Shown here: positions 11,893-22,346 of the stretch, one piece after another
How the letters are laid out: each line of letters opens with the position of its first letter
Position numbering within the stretch: the first letter of the stretch is position 1
Origin: Deroplatys truncata
Taxonomy: Eukaryota; Arthropoda; Insecta; Mantodea; Mantidae
Reading direction: 5' to 3'
Assembly: GCA_030765065.1 (NCBI GenBank)
Contig: CM060981.1
Span: forward strand, 225,191,152-225,255,151
Length of the DNA: 64,000 bases
Notes under the pieces: model-generated
Database searches by the model: none
Told to the model about the DNA's origin: nothing
What the model saw: only the letters and a program-made list of their open reading frames with translations
Position numbers and translations under genes: made by a program

Positions 11893-12826
11893 TTGATGTT
11901 TTACACTCACATGACTTTCTCTACTCCTGTAAAACTATTTTTACAAACCCTTATTCTCCACCTATTTCATATTAATCTAGATAAACATTTGCAGATACGA
12001 TCTTTTGACATGCAAAGAGAATTACATTTTACACATAGCGACCAGTTCTAAAAATATTTTACTATCGCTTAAGGCCTACTATGTTCCCTTGTTTTGTATT
12101 TGCAAGGGCAATATAAGCACAGACATATCTCTTAATAGCTGGTTGCTATGTGCAGCACCATTCTCTTTGCCACAGATCAATACTCTTTGCATATCCAAGA
12201 CAAAAAGAAAATGAATAACGAATTCCTATTTGAGAAAAGTGTAAGTATTGGAAAATTTAAGGGAATAAAAAGCAATATCTCGAAACTGGTTCACTGAACA
12301 AAAAGTGTATATGACATAAATTGGGTATTTTAACTCGATCTACATTTTTTGTATAGTAAAACTTTGTCTATCTCTTATGGTTTACCAGTTATGCAAAAGT
12401 CGTTCAAAATGAAGAATTCTTTTGGAGACATTCCCAGAAAATTCAAAATATACATTTTATTCGTCATGCAAATATCTTAAACATATGACATTTTAATCAA
12501 AATCATTAGAGCCATTCTTGAGAAAATAAACATTTTCGAAAACTTTTCCATCTAAAGAGTAATCTGGGATGGGGGGATTTTCTTGAAAACCTTCGTGTCG
12601 CATCTCTGGAAGATACTGAACCTAAATACCAAGTTTGGTGTTTATCCGACTGTTCGTTTCTGAGTTTCGCTGTTCACAGACACACACACGGACATGTTTC
12701 CAAAAATGCTTTTTTTTTGGATTCAGGGGGACTCAAAACATATATTTCCAATGAAATCTCCGTATCTAATTGTTAGATGGAATACAATACTTCCCCTACT
12801 TACTATACGTAGTAGAGAAAGTAAAA
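11893..12826 (+). repeat. Family H copy, full length
   Basis: Plus orientation, lying about 380 bp from the preceding inverted copy. Starts near GATGTTTTACACTCACATGA and ends CGTAGTAGAGAAAGTAAA. Retains a short CACACACACGGACA tract at 12680. About 930 bp, one of the two most complete copies. Confidence 0.9.
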
Positions 12827-13360
12827 ATATTATACGATTGTTTGTAATTACGTGCATAGTTAATAAATGGGTATAAAGTTTGCAAGTCATAGCAATGCTG
12901 CAGAAGTATAGAGATGTCAACAAACAGAGGCAAGGGCTTGTGTTATTCCGTTAGCATGTAAACATAACAAGAAGAGGGGGTGAGTGCTTGAGATTTGTAT
13001 GTAAACAACCAGGCGCGCAGGTAACCTTTCGCTTCCTCCGTGCCGTGTATTGGTAATCACTAATACTTACGAAGAGTTATAGTCGATGGTCAGATTATGT
13101 AAAACAATATGTCATAATCCTGGTCTAAAGTCCCTAGGCATGTGCATATCCTCTAATTCGTGATACTAAGAACTGAGTAAAAGATGTAATTTCTCTTAAA
13201 TCATTATTTTATTATGATTGGCAACGCTGTTTACAGATTAGTGTCACAATGAATGAAAATATATCAATGATATTTTGTAAATTATACAATTAATTTTTCA
13301 TCTAAGTACCAAACTATCTTTAACAACTTCAGATATGTGAGCTGGCTTCATCTAACAGCA
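12827..13360. other. Unassigned sequence
   Basis: About 530 bp between a family H copy and the DDE transposase relic. Nothing recognised. Confidence 0.5.
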
Positions 13361-15370
13361 TCACAACAAATGTTCAAACTGGGCACCGTTTGTTTTTATG
13401 CATGATTCACTCCTCTATTGCCAATTGCGACGCACTCGCATGAAGATGCCTAAATTACTTCTAATACCTTCGTCTAAAAGCCTATTTTACCCTTATAAAC
13501 TTTACTTTTGTGTCACCCCAGAAGTAAAAGCCCAGCGGATTGAGATCTGGAGATCTTGCGGGCCATGGTACAAGTCCAAATCGTCCAATCCAGGAAAGCT
13601 TCTGGTTAAACGACGACGTACTGTAATAACACTTATGTGAGCAGGCACACGATCGTGAAGACACCACGTCGTTTTTATAGTCTGAGCAGTAATCCTCTAA
13701 CAGACTGGGCAAGTCATATTTTTAAAATATATGGTATAATTGGCGCAACAGTTCTAGACATGCGAAAATCTTAATGACAGCTATGAAGCGAGTTGCTTAC
13801 CAGATCAGCAGGTGACCGTCGTCTGCATGCTGCAGGAGTGCGTGGGACAGTCATTGTCAAATATCCGCACACCGGTTATGCACTGCACTGGTAAACTTAT
13901 AGTTTATACACAGTATATTTAAATCCACCGCTGTAAAAAGCGCTTAATATAAAAACCTGTCAATCATCTGCTTCCAGTTCTTCCACATCTGACAGCCCTT
14001 CCTCTTCTGCGGAATCACTCACATCATTGCCGTCATCACTGCTGTCGTTACTTTCTGCACCATTATCCTGGATGATAATTCTTTCTATTTGATTTTGTTT
14101 TCTTCCACTTGAACCCTGAACCTTTTATAATTTTTTCTGAAATTTGTAGCACCACCTTGAAAATTTATGTTGTCTTTCAGCTTAATGAGCAATCTGCTTG
14201 TTGTTGGGCACAGTTTTTTCTTCCACACAGAAGCTGTGAATCGTGCGCCGAATGAGTGTATCGTCTATTTCTGTAATACGTTTAGGGACCTTATGTTTCT
14301 TCCTAGGTGTATCCAATTATACTCTTTCATCCATATGTTTTTTCTTATCTTTGAGAACTCTGGAAACGGAATTCAGTGAAATACCAGTTGCTTTAGCTAC
14401 TCTTTATTTCACTCTCTTAAGGCTTTTGTGGAATTCGGGTGAACATATATTTTCTTCCTTCATCTCTGCTTCTTGCTTCATGAAGTCGAGGACATTTGCA
14501 ATTTTTTCCTGCTTTGACTATGTAATAAGTTACACTTAACTTTGAAAACGTAGGAGCCAAGGTTATAAATATAATAAATATATAATAGGCACCTTTTAGA
14601 TACTGCTCTCTTTGAAATTACAACCAGATGCGGGCACTTTCTATGCAGACTGTATGTGTTACGCACCGTGAGTAAGCAAAGGTATTATATCGCTTTCGTT
14701 GATTAAGCTAAACATAAACCATTCCTAGGCTCGGCAGCTGGGTGGCAATCAAGGTCACGATTCCAGAAGTTTTGCGCCAGTTATAGTTTGCACCCGACAT
14801 ACGCGCTGGAAGAACGAAAGGTCCAGTGAGAACATCTCCGATTATACCTTCCCAAGAATTAACGGAGAACTTTGATAAAAATTGCCTTGTTTTAGAGTGT
14901 TTTGACATTCACAAGCCCACGTGTGCGTACTGTGAATGTTTATAATGCCGTTTCGGGTGAAACAAGTTTCGTCCGTAGCCATGACGCACTCTAGAAGTGC
15001 TGGATTCTGCGCACTTATGTAGTAGCCATTCACAGAACCTTACACGTTGGGTATACTCGTTCGGTGACAAACATTACGATACTATGAGGTTATTCCACTA
15101 GATTCAACAATTCTTCCTCCTTGTTCATAATTTCGTTGGGTCATTGTCGACCAGGATTACGGCATCCTGTGTCGCGGATCCGTTAACACACCGTACTAAA
15201 TGTTTTCGCTTTAGGCACTTTCATCCCTGGAAACCGTTCATGATAAAGTCTCTGGGCTTCAAGTGAGTTACAGCTTGTTTCACCATATCATGTCCAGATA
15301 TTCTACGTTAGAATACTTTGGCACGTTTGGGCAACGACCGCTTTAATATAACACTTGCCTGCCTTTGCAA
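13361..15370 (-). pseudogene. DDE transposase relic, split by a nested element
   Basis: Minus strand. From high to low coordinates the order of a widespread insect Tc1/mariner-superfamily transposase is preserved. An N-terminal LYHERFPGMKVPKAKTFS stretch lies near 15240; then comes the first catalytic block MATDETCFTRNGIINIHS (14985-14935), and VNSWEGIIGDVLTGPFVLP with RMSGANY ending at 14786. The sequence then breaks and resumes at 13733 with FKNDLPSLLED. The HDRVPAH block and WPARSPDLNPLGFYFWG follow, with a terminal NGAQFEHLL and a stop at 13361-13363. The break falls exactly where a separate element with inverted ends sits. Internal frameshifts also exist (for example between HDRVPAH and WPARSPDL), so the gene was probably already decaying. 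Confidence 0.85.
13737..14783 (-). mobile_element. Nested, internally deleted DDE DNA transposon
   Basis: Bounded by inverted ends, TAATTGGCGCAACAGTTCT at the left and, inward from the right, TAACTGGCGCAAAACTTCT, each next to TA. Minus-strand coding remnants: an N-terminal segment (about 14420-14110) with ATGISLNSVSRVLKDKKKH, PKRITEIDDTLIRRTIHSF and VQGSSGRKQNQ, resembling the helix-turn-helix region of DDE-endonuclease transposons of insects. This runs straight into a very acidic tail (DNGAESNDSSDDGNDVSDSA, then EEEGLSDVEELEADD, stop near 13965), like the C-terminus of the same proteins. The catalytic core is missing. Inserted in the host transposase relic around it. Confidence 0.75.
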
Positions 15371-15730
15371 CCCTTTGACACGCAATAACCGAGGTCAAAG
15401 CATAACCGGTTGACGACTCTCAGATAACACTGATAATAGTTGTAAAACCGTCGGAATGGTTTACGAAATACTGGAACTATTTCAGCTAATTTCTGAGAAG
15501 ACGGTTCAGTGTATGTAAAATTACAACGGCTCCTTATGAAGCCCTTTCACAATGTAGATGAAAAACAGAATCATACATCTGATACTTATCGACATTTCAT
15601 CATGTAACTTTCGGACGCGAGTTTCTTTTCAAGTAACTTATGTAAATAAGAGCAATATGGTATTAAACCTTTTTACTTTATTTAAAACAAGGGAAGGCAG
15701 TAGTGAAAGCTGCGTACTTCACTTCCACCC

Positions 15731-15732
<2 letters not shown>
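15371..15732. other. Unassigned sequence
   Basis: About 360 bp between the DDE relic and the TA microsatellite. Its first part may be the untranslated end of that transposon. Nothing else recognised. Confidence 0.4.

Positions 15733-15782
<50 letters not shown>
15733..15782. repeat. (TA)n microsatellite
   Basis: About 25 uninterrupted TA dinucleotides immediately before a foldback MITE. A short ORF through it reads IYIYIY only because of the repeat. Confidence 0.95.
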
Positions 15783-15785
<3 letters not shown>

Positions 15786-15795
15786 TTATACAGGC

Positions 15796-16147
15796 TAGAC
15801 CATTTAAGTTGAGACTATACAGTATCTCCAAAACTAAGCGTTATAGAAAGAAATGTCTTTAATAAACGTCGCTTGATATTATGGAGAAAGCAAATTACAT
15901 TAGTGGTGTTTTGTTTGTAGGACGATATGATAGTCATTTTAGGATCAATTTAATGTTTTAAAATGGAAACCTACAATTAGGGAGAAATTAAATTGACCCT
16001 AAAATGATAATCACAACGTCCTCCAAATAAAACACGAATAATGGCATTTACTTTCCCCATAATATATGAAGCAACTTTTCTTAAAGTTATTTCTTTCTAC
16101 AACGCGCAGTTTTGGAGATACTATACAGTCTCGACTTAAATGGTCCA
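15796..16147. mobile_element. Foldback MITE (family F1), intact copy
   Basis: About 352 bp and almost entirely palindromic. The left arm (GACCATTTAAGTTGAGACTA, CTCCAAAACTAAGCG, TTATGGAGAAAGCAAATTAC, TTGTTTGTAGGACG) reappears inverted in the right arm (from 16147 backwards), with arms near 145 bp and a short centre. No coding capacity. A second copy lies at 58308-59865 and carries two insertions. Target duplications are not evident, so the superfamily is open. Confidence 0.85.
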
Positions 16148-16449
16148 TGGCTACCCTAGTAGAAAACATAAAGCGAAGTAATCACAGGAGGTTACAGGGA
16201 GCGGGCAGACGGGCCACGGCGACGCGCAGAAGTCCCTAACAGTGCCAAGCCTGGACCCATTGACGGAGCTGCCCAGAGAGGGCGATGAACGACCCATAGC
16301 ACCAGACTGCCCTGTGGTGTCCATGGGGAATACCCTTTCCTTAAAGCAAGCAGCTTCGCCATCTGCCCAGAAAGTGTATGATATTGGAAACCTGAAAGCA
16401 CCTGAAGGAAGCAAATGAATGGAGTAATATAAAGGAAATCATGGTAGCA

Positions 16450-16600
16450 GAGAAAACACTCCAGTATTCGCTATGGACCAGCCTAAATTACGAAAAACCA
16501 AGGCGAGAATGGGTGGGCGGCCGAGGAATTTAATTGAACCTGGGACCTACCAAATGCGAGCCTCACACTTTACTGCGGAAGCAACTCGCTTGATTTATAC
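16450..16600 (-). mobile_element. tRNA-derived SINE fragment
   Basis: Minus strand: GCGAGTTGCTTCCGCAGTAA, then GTGTGAGGCTCGCATTTGG and a box B-like GGTTCAATT. The same arrangement (GCGGTAA, GTGYGAGGC, GGTTCAATTCC) is seen at 40864 and 29392. The tail beyond 16450 (CACTCCAGTATTCGC) also matches 40964-40975. Dead, pol III-type retroposon. Confidence 0.6.
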
Positions 16601-17729
16601 GTAAGTGAATTATATGCCTCCCTAATGTGGAAAACTGTAGTGCCCTTACGCTACTAAAAACTACGGGACTAAGGATAAGGTACGAAGGTATAACATCTCA
16701 TTTACTGTACTCATCTAAAAGTGATTTAATCAAATACGAGAGAGCAAACTTTAATGTCGGTGTCATCAAATAAGAAAAACTATATTTTATTCTGAGCTAT
16801 TTTACTGTGCTTGAAGATTAAGCACTCCTGAGCCTCAGGTTTCGGAACTGTAACGGACATTTTAAGAGGCAGAGAGTTGCTCACAGTGTTCTCAAGATGT
16901 TCACCATAGTTGCGGAGCAAAAGTCAAGTTTACATATTTTTATCCTTTTACCACGGAATCCTACTCTGAAATACATGCATTACTTCATTATTTGAATATT
17001 TGAATAGTTCTTTAAAACATTTATACAATTTGAAGTATTGTCACAGGGAGCTTATTGAATTCAGAAACACCAGGTGAACCATACAAGCTGTCCTTCGTAG
17101 TTTTATGTTTCCCGCATACATAGGTACAAAAGAAGTTGCCGCATCACTGCTGTTCAAATGGGCAGTGCAGGTACAAAGCAAAAGGTTGCTGTTCGCAGGT
17201 TTTTACTTTTAGTTTCACAGGTAGTTGCCTACATGCAGTTCGAGCCAGGTCTTTCAGACCAAAAGTTAAGATTCACCAATAACGAAAACACAGATATGGT
17301 TACCAAAATACGCCTGCGGCTCGAAACCTGTGTTCTGGAAATTTTTAGACGTGGCATCTGTCCTCTGCGCACGTTACGTTTTTTGACGTACAGAAATAAT
17401 ATTAAGAAATGACTAATCTCTTCAGGTTGAACGCGAGTCTTAGAGGCCGTTATATCAATTCGCCTACGAAGGTGGGCATGTTTTTTGCACATTCTATTAT
17501 AAATGATGTACTAATAGAAAATAATTAAATTGTAACGCACCTTTAAGAGGACATAAATGCAATAATAAAATTTTGTTTAATCTTGTTAAATTTGCGGCAC
17601 CAATTGGTGCCTTATAATTGTACTGAATGTAGATTAACTGTTATGAAACTAAATTACTTAACACGCGTGCTCAGTTTTCGTCAAGCAACAATCCTTAATT
17701 TCTGTTAATGAGAAAATTGGTTATTAAAT
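16601..17729. other. Unassigned sequence
   Basis: No recognisable gene. Overlapping ORFs on both strands at 17158-17492 carry no domain I know and lack supporting splice signals. Confidence 0.45.
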
Positions 17730-17734
17730 AACCG

Positions 17735-17930
17735 ATGACACCTCCGCCGCATTTAGATACTCGCACATTCAAACACCAGACTCTGGGCATACCGTGAAAT
17801 GAAGACAACTTCCAGGGACCCAGCCGGAAATTGAACACTGAACATCTCATATAGCAGCCGGTTTCTCTAACAAATGAGCTCTGGGACAAGTAATAGCGGT
17901 TACAGTGTTCGTTTTCAAGCATTGGCCTTT
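17735..17930 (-). mobile_element. Possible tRNA-like SINE fragment
   Basis: Minus strand contains CCCAGAGCTCATTTGTTAGA followed by a box B-like AGTGTTCAATTTCC about 40 bases on, the spacing of a tRNA-type pol III promoter. The 132-codon minus ORF here (17695-18093) is therefore not treated as a gene. Confidence 0.4.
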
Positions 17931-18187
17931 CATTTAGCGGTCTCATCCGTGTTGGTATGGAGTCCCCTTTGGAGTTCTGCTTAGGCAAACCTTTTGGCAT
18001 CTGCGCTATCCTACATAAACTAAATTCTATTAAGGACGCTTGTTTGGGCCACCTGGTACATCCGGTGATATTTATCTCAACTTCCTCAAACACAAAAGGA
18101 TTTTTTTATTTATTATTTCTATCATGGAATATAAAAATTATCGTTCTAAGGCATAAAAGGGATGAATATTCTTTTACAATATCCTTA

Positions 18188-18300
18188 TAGGCTGATTCTG
18201 TGGTCAAGTGGTCAAGGTTCTGGGCTCTCGTCCCAGAAATCGTGTGTTCAATTCCCAGCTGAGGCAGTTGAAGATTGACGCAGTATTTTATATCACAATA
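18188..18300 (+). mobile_element. tRNA-like SINE head
   Basis: GTGGTCAAGTGGTCAAGG (box A-like) is followed about 40 bases later by GTGTTCAATTCCCAGC (box B-like), as in a tRNA-derived SINE. The body after 18300 is AT-rich. I could not fold a convincing intact tRNA, so this is not called a tRNA gene. Confidence 0.5.
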
Positions 18301-18639
18301 CTGTGAATGCCAAAGTGATTGTAGTGTAAATTAGCATTATTGTATGACATGATTTGTTAATTAATGATGTTAATTTTAAACATTGTTAGGAAATAAGGCT
18401 ACACGGCCTCACTGAAACTGACAATGGGAGCGACTAACAATGAGCGAGGGGGTGAGTTGTTTATCAATTAGAAGAGACAAACAAATGACGTCAGAGTAGC
18501 GCGCTTTTCTTTAGAAATGGAGGGAATATCTTCCCTAGAGCATATGTGTTCGTAATTTTGATTGGATATAAAAATAGACGCTAATGTTGGCGCGTTTTAT
18601 TAACCAATAGCAGCTCGATTATAATCTTTAGGCATATCG

Positions 18640-18680
18640 GGGTAAGGGAGTATAAATTCCGAGCCAGAGACGGGTAACGC
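18640..18680 (+). promoter_or_regulatory. Predicted TATA promoter of the LTR-like unit
   Basis: GTATAAATTCC sits about 50 bp downstream of an ACCAATAGC CCAAT-type box and about 30 bp before the first GCAGTTCAAC, an arthropod initiator-like sequence (TCAGTY class). Positional match only. Confidence 0.4.
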
Positions 18681-18915
18681 GCAGTTCAACAGAATCAGTC
18701 ACGGGTTACACGTCTCGCAGCTCTACAGAATCATTCACAAGGCAAACGTCGCGCAGTTCTACAGAATCGTTCACAAGTTACACGTTGCTCAGTTCAACAC
18801 AACCATTCAGGGGTTACACGTCGCGCAGTTCTACAGAATAATTCACAAGGCAAACGTCTCGCAGTTCAACAGAATCATTCACGGGTTACACGTCGCGCAG
18901 TTCTACAGAATCTCT
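18676..18915 (+). repeat. 36-bp tandem array, about 7 units
   Basis: Units of 36 bp, each with CGCAGTTC(A/T)ACAGAATC. Second halves vary between CGGGTTACACGT, AAGGCAAACGT and AAGTTACACGT types in a partly alternating order, suggesting earlier duplication of a two-unit block. The array starts about 25-30 bp after the TATA box, where transcription would begin. Confidence 0.85.
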
Positions 18916-19111
18916 CGCGTCGTAAAGTTAGTTAAAAAATGTAAAATACGCGAATTAATAATGTGCGGCAAGTAAGTGATAATAGTTACATTCGAAAATA
19001 TAACAGTTTCAGTCGGGTGTGTATCAAGAGTAATTATGTGAAATGAATAAAGTGTGACGGCAATAAAAGTGTAAAAACAAATTCTTTCATCAGTGTTATA
19101 TTTTAGTAACA

Positions 19112-20075
19112 ACTCCTTTCCGTTTACACACCCTGTTTAAGAGATTTGCTCGACTGAGTAATAATAGCTAGCTGGAGGACAAAGAACACAAAATTCAAAC
19201 TAGTAATACAATAACAGGCGCTCAGCAAATAAGATAACACGAACGATACCGCGACAGTATTTATAACTAGAATCATTGCCCATTTCCAGCAGAGTGTGAA
19301 ATTCTTAAGAGGGGTACGTATGAATGTGAAAAAAATTTTAAATAACTCCTTGCAGGTCAAGGAGTTATAAAATCATTAGTTGTTCATCAAGAAAAAAAGC
19401 CCCCATTATGAGAATAGAAGTTAAGGGGGTTATTAATAAATAATAATATTAATAGTACTATGAATTATGGTGGAAAACAGGATTAATTAAATCGCCAATT
19501 CAGACATAAAAGCTACCTGTGAAATTCGCGTAAACCATCTTGTATGAAATATTTGAATTAACATAATATACTCTGAAAGGAAGAGAGTGAGACAATTCAA
19601 TAATGGTGTGTCTATTGTCTTATACTGTACCATATTATATTTTGCTGTCGTGTGTTCTACGAATATATCCACCAGGTTCATTACTACTGTGTTTTCGCCT
19701 TACTGATATTCCCACAAAGATGTCAAAGAGAATTCTCGGTTTGCAGCATCTAAAGTGGAAATAAATCTTATATAGTACCCTAAAAGACAGAAGCGTTCCC
19801 AATTTCCTGGCCTCCTCTTGAAGTAATCCCGGGGTCAAAGCATGCATCCGTGAGACCTACTTGTGCTCCTTTTTGCTTGATGATCCCGAGGGACAGTCTC
19901 GTATGCGACCTCATCAGCGAAATCCTTCTATGCCGTGGGGCAAGAAAAACTGTCGCAGTTCTAGTCTACTGCAGACATTCTGCACTGTGGTTTCTGACAG
20001 ACCCCTTCCAGTGTAGTTGTTTTGTATTCTACACTTGTTCGGACCGATCGTGATGAAGTTTCAGTAACTTTTTAC
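19112..20075. other. Unassigned sequence
   Basis: AT-rich from 19112 to 19640, then more balanced. No recognised domain or terminal repeat. Confidence 0.5.
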
Positions 20076-20984
20076 TTTCTCTACTACGTATAGTAAGTAG
20101 GGGAAGTATTGAATTCCACCCAAAAATTATATGCCGATATTTCACCGGAAATATGTGTTTTGAGGGCCCCTGAATCCAAAAAAAGCATTTTTGGAAACGT
20201 GTCCGTGTTTCTGTGTGTCCGTCTGTCTCTCTGTCTGTCTAGAACAGCATAATTCAGAAACGAACAGTCGGATAAACACCAAACTGGCATTTAGGTTCCG
20301 TATCTTCCAGAGATGCGACACGAAGGTTTTCAAGAAAAGCCCCCCTTCCCAGATTACCCTTTACAAGGAACATTTTTCGAAAATTTTAATTTTCTCAAAA
20401 ATGGCTCTAACGATTTTTATTATAATATCATACATTTAAGATACTTTCATGACAAATAAAATGTATATCTTGAATTTTCTGGGAGTGTCTCCAAAAGTAT
20501 TCTTCATTGTGAATGACTTTTGCATAACTGGTAAACCATAAGAGATAGACAAAATTTTACAACACAAAAATGTAGATCGCGTTAAAATACACAATTTATG
20601 TCATATACAGTTTTTTTGTTGAGTGAACCATTTTCGAGATATTGCTTGTTATTCCCTTAAATTTTTCAATACTTATTTTCTCAAATGGGAATTCGTTATT
20701 CAGTTTTTTGTCTTGGATATGCAAAGCGTATTATCTGTGGCAAAGGGAATGGTGCTGCACCTAGCAACTAGCTATTAAGAGATATGTATGTGCTTAAAGG
20801 CTACTGTATTTCTATATTGCCCTTGTAAATATATATTCCGCTTACATCTACAAGAAAATTAGCAATAAGATAGGGTCTGCAAATGTTTATCTCGATTAAC
20901 ATGAAGTAGATGGAGAATAAGCGTTTGTAAAAATAGTTTGTACAAGAGTAGAGAAAGTCATGTGAGTGTAACACATCAGATTTT
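20076..20984 (-). repeat. Family H copy, full length
   Basis: Minus orientation, about 909 bp, and the clearest reference copy. The 3' end reads inward from TTTTACTTTCTCTACTACG at 20076. The microsatellite GTCTGTCTCTCTGTCTGTCT is at about 20220. The 5' end reads out through AGTAGAGAAAGTCATGTGAG and TGTAACACATCAGATTTT at 20984. Comparing the two ends shows the 13-14 bp subterminal inverted repeat. Confidence 0.95.
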
Positions 20985-21608
20985 GTAGTATCTTTTTGTC
21001 ACATCTGATAGCCAAGCTTTCAGTGAGGAAGTTTTACTTTCATTATATTCTGTTACGTAAATTTAGGGTTAATACGTTTCGAAACACTTTTGGGAAGAAC
21101 AGAATGCCAATACACGGAAAAAAATATTAAATGGATATGGATGCGGAAGCGCTTTATTTATTCAGAGTTCATTTTCTACATCTCTACATAGTACACTATT
21201 CATAGAAGACACACATGAACAGAAAGTAACTGCATACTACATGGAATGTTAATGTAAAAACATTGGCAATGTTACATGCATCAATCCGCCGGCGTATTGA
21301 GTACGCTGATGTATCCCTGGAGAATTGTTTCACAGTACGGGTACAAAGGCACTCTGCATCTTCTACATCAAATGATTATCTGCCAACTCCGCGTATGTGA
21401 CACATCTATTGCACTGTACCGGAAACCAAACTCCTGATGAAGTTATTAAATGGTTACGTGTATGCCAAATGCGTAACCACATGTACAGTTGATACTACAC
21501 GTAACAAGTGTGACTGTCATACTTTAATTTTATAAGATTATGGTATGATACGGTTCAACTAGGCCCCGTAGTTGATTTAATTGTATATAGATTAAATAAA
21601 GATGTAAA
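20985..21608. other. Upstream flank of the Penelope ORF
   Basis: No reverse transcriptase motif in any frame. TAGATTAAATAAAGATG (21590) and TAGATTAAACAAAGATG (21646) are near-duplicates bracketing the ORF start. Confidence 0.5.
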
Positions 21609-22346
21609 ATGTCAACCCGGTTCCGTATTCGAAAAGTTGTAAATAGATTAAACAAAGATGCTTTCAGTTTGAAAAATATGTTAAATACACCTTTAAGTAA
21701 TACAACTGACAAATTAAAAAAATCAGGAATTTACCAGATACCATGTCAAGACTGTCAAGGCTTATACATAGGAAGAACTAAAAGAAATTTAAAAATTAGA
21801 TTAAATGAACATCAAAGAAACATAAAATTGAAACAAACAGACAGATCAGCAGTAGCTAATCATTTTTGGAATAGCAACCATGAGATTGGACAAGAGATAA
21901 AACTACTCAAATTTATTCAGATACCATCACATTTGGAAATATGGGAAAAGATCTTCATTCACTTCAACATTAAGAATGTTTTGAATTTTGAGATACCACC
22001 GACAGACCACTTAATGCAGTTGATCCATTTAAACAACAAGAGAAAAAATAGAAGTTCCCAAGGTTCTGCACAAATGGCAGCAAATTCAAGATCAAGTGTT
22101 TTCAAGACTTTTCAACAGAATGCAGACCAATTACATCATAAGAGAGAAGAAAGAAGCATGATGAGTGACCAACAGACAACACAGAGGGCAGCAACAGCTT
22201 TAGGTTCCAAGGTTTCCCAACAGAGGGCTGAAATAACATTTAATGAAAAGCTTGTTGGGGAGAGGGGAGAGGGAGATCCGTCAGTTGGATTCTCAGCTGA
22301 AGATGGAAGAAACATCTCTCGAAAGCGCTCCTGCGATAACATCTAG
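21609..22346 (+). CDS. Penelope-like element C-terminal GIY-YIG endonuclease ORF
   Basis: An uninterrupted 245-codon ORF. Residues about 40-140 form a GIY-YIG nuclease domain of the Penelope-like type: GIYQIPCQDC, then LYIGRTKRNLKIRLNEHQ, ANHFWNSNH, and a later WEKIFI that could supply the catalytic Glu. The CxxC between GIY and YIG and the downstream His residues match the Cys/His knuckle known in Penelope endonucleases. In these retroelements the domain nicks target DNA to prime reverse transcription. The last ~95 residues are polar (Gln, Ser, Asn, Arg rich) and unrecognised. No reverse transcriptase lies upstream, so this is a 5'-truncated element whose remaining frame happens to be open. 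The start ATG follows an in-frame stop and may not be a natural start. Confidence 0.8.
   Translation: MSTRFRIRKVVNRLNKDAFSLKNMLNTPLSNTTDKLKKSGIYQIPCQDCQGLYIGRTKRNLKIRLNEHQRNIKLKQTDRSAVANHFWNSNHEIGQEIKLLKFIQIPSHLEIWEKIFIHFNIKNVLNFEIPPTDHLMQLIHLNNKRKNRSSQGSAQMAANSRSSVFKTFQQNADQLHHKREERSMMSDQQTTQRAATALGSKVSQQRAEITFNEKLVGERGEGDPSVGFSAEDGRNISRKRSCDNI

Larger units (their letters stand above)
18384..19111 (+). mobile_element. LTR-like unit (probable solo LTR)
   Basis: Begins TGTTAGGAAATAAGG and ends TTTTAGTAACA, giving TGTTA...TAACA termini as in many LTRs. Inside, in the right order, are CCAAT-type boxes (TTGATTGG near 18557, ACCAATAGC near 18602), a TATA box (GTATAAATTCC near 18650), a 36-bp tandem array just downstream, and two AATAAA signals (19046, 19063) near the 3' end. 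This is the U3-R-U5 layout. No gag/pol lies on either side and no clean target duplication was found, so it is a solo LTR, or less likely a host promoter. Confidence 0.45.

Noticed and set aside
14167-14539. Plus-strand ORFs of 70 and 98 codons
   Set aside because: They lie opposite the minus-strand helix-turn-helix remnant of the nested transposon and are shadows of it.
17695-18093. 132-codon minus-strand ORF as a gene
   Set aside because: No domain, overlaps a tRNA-like SINE pattern, no splice or promoter support.
18676-18915. CRISPR-like or satellite array
   Set aside because: 36-bp units abut without spacers and sit inside an LTR-like promoter context.
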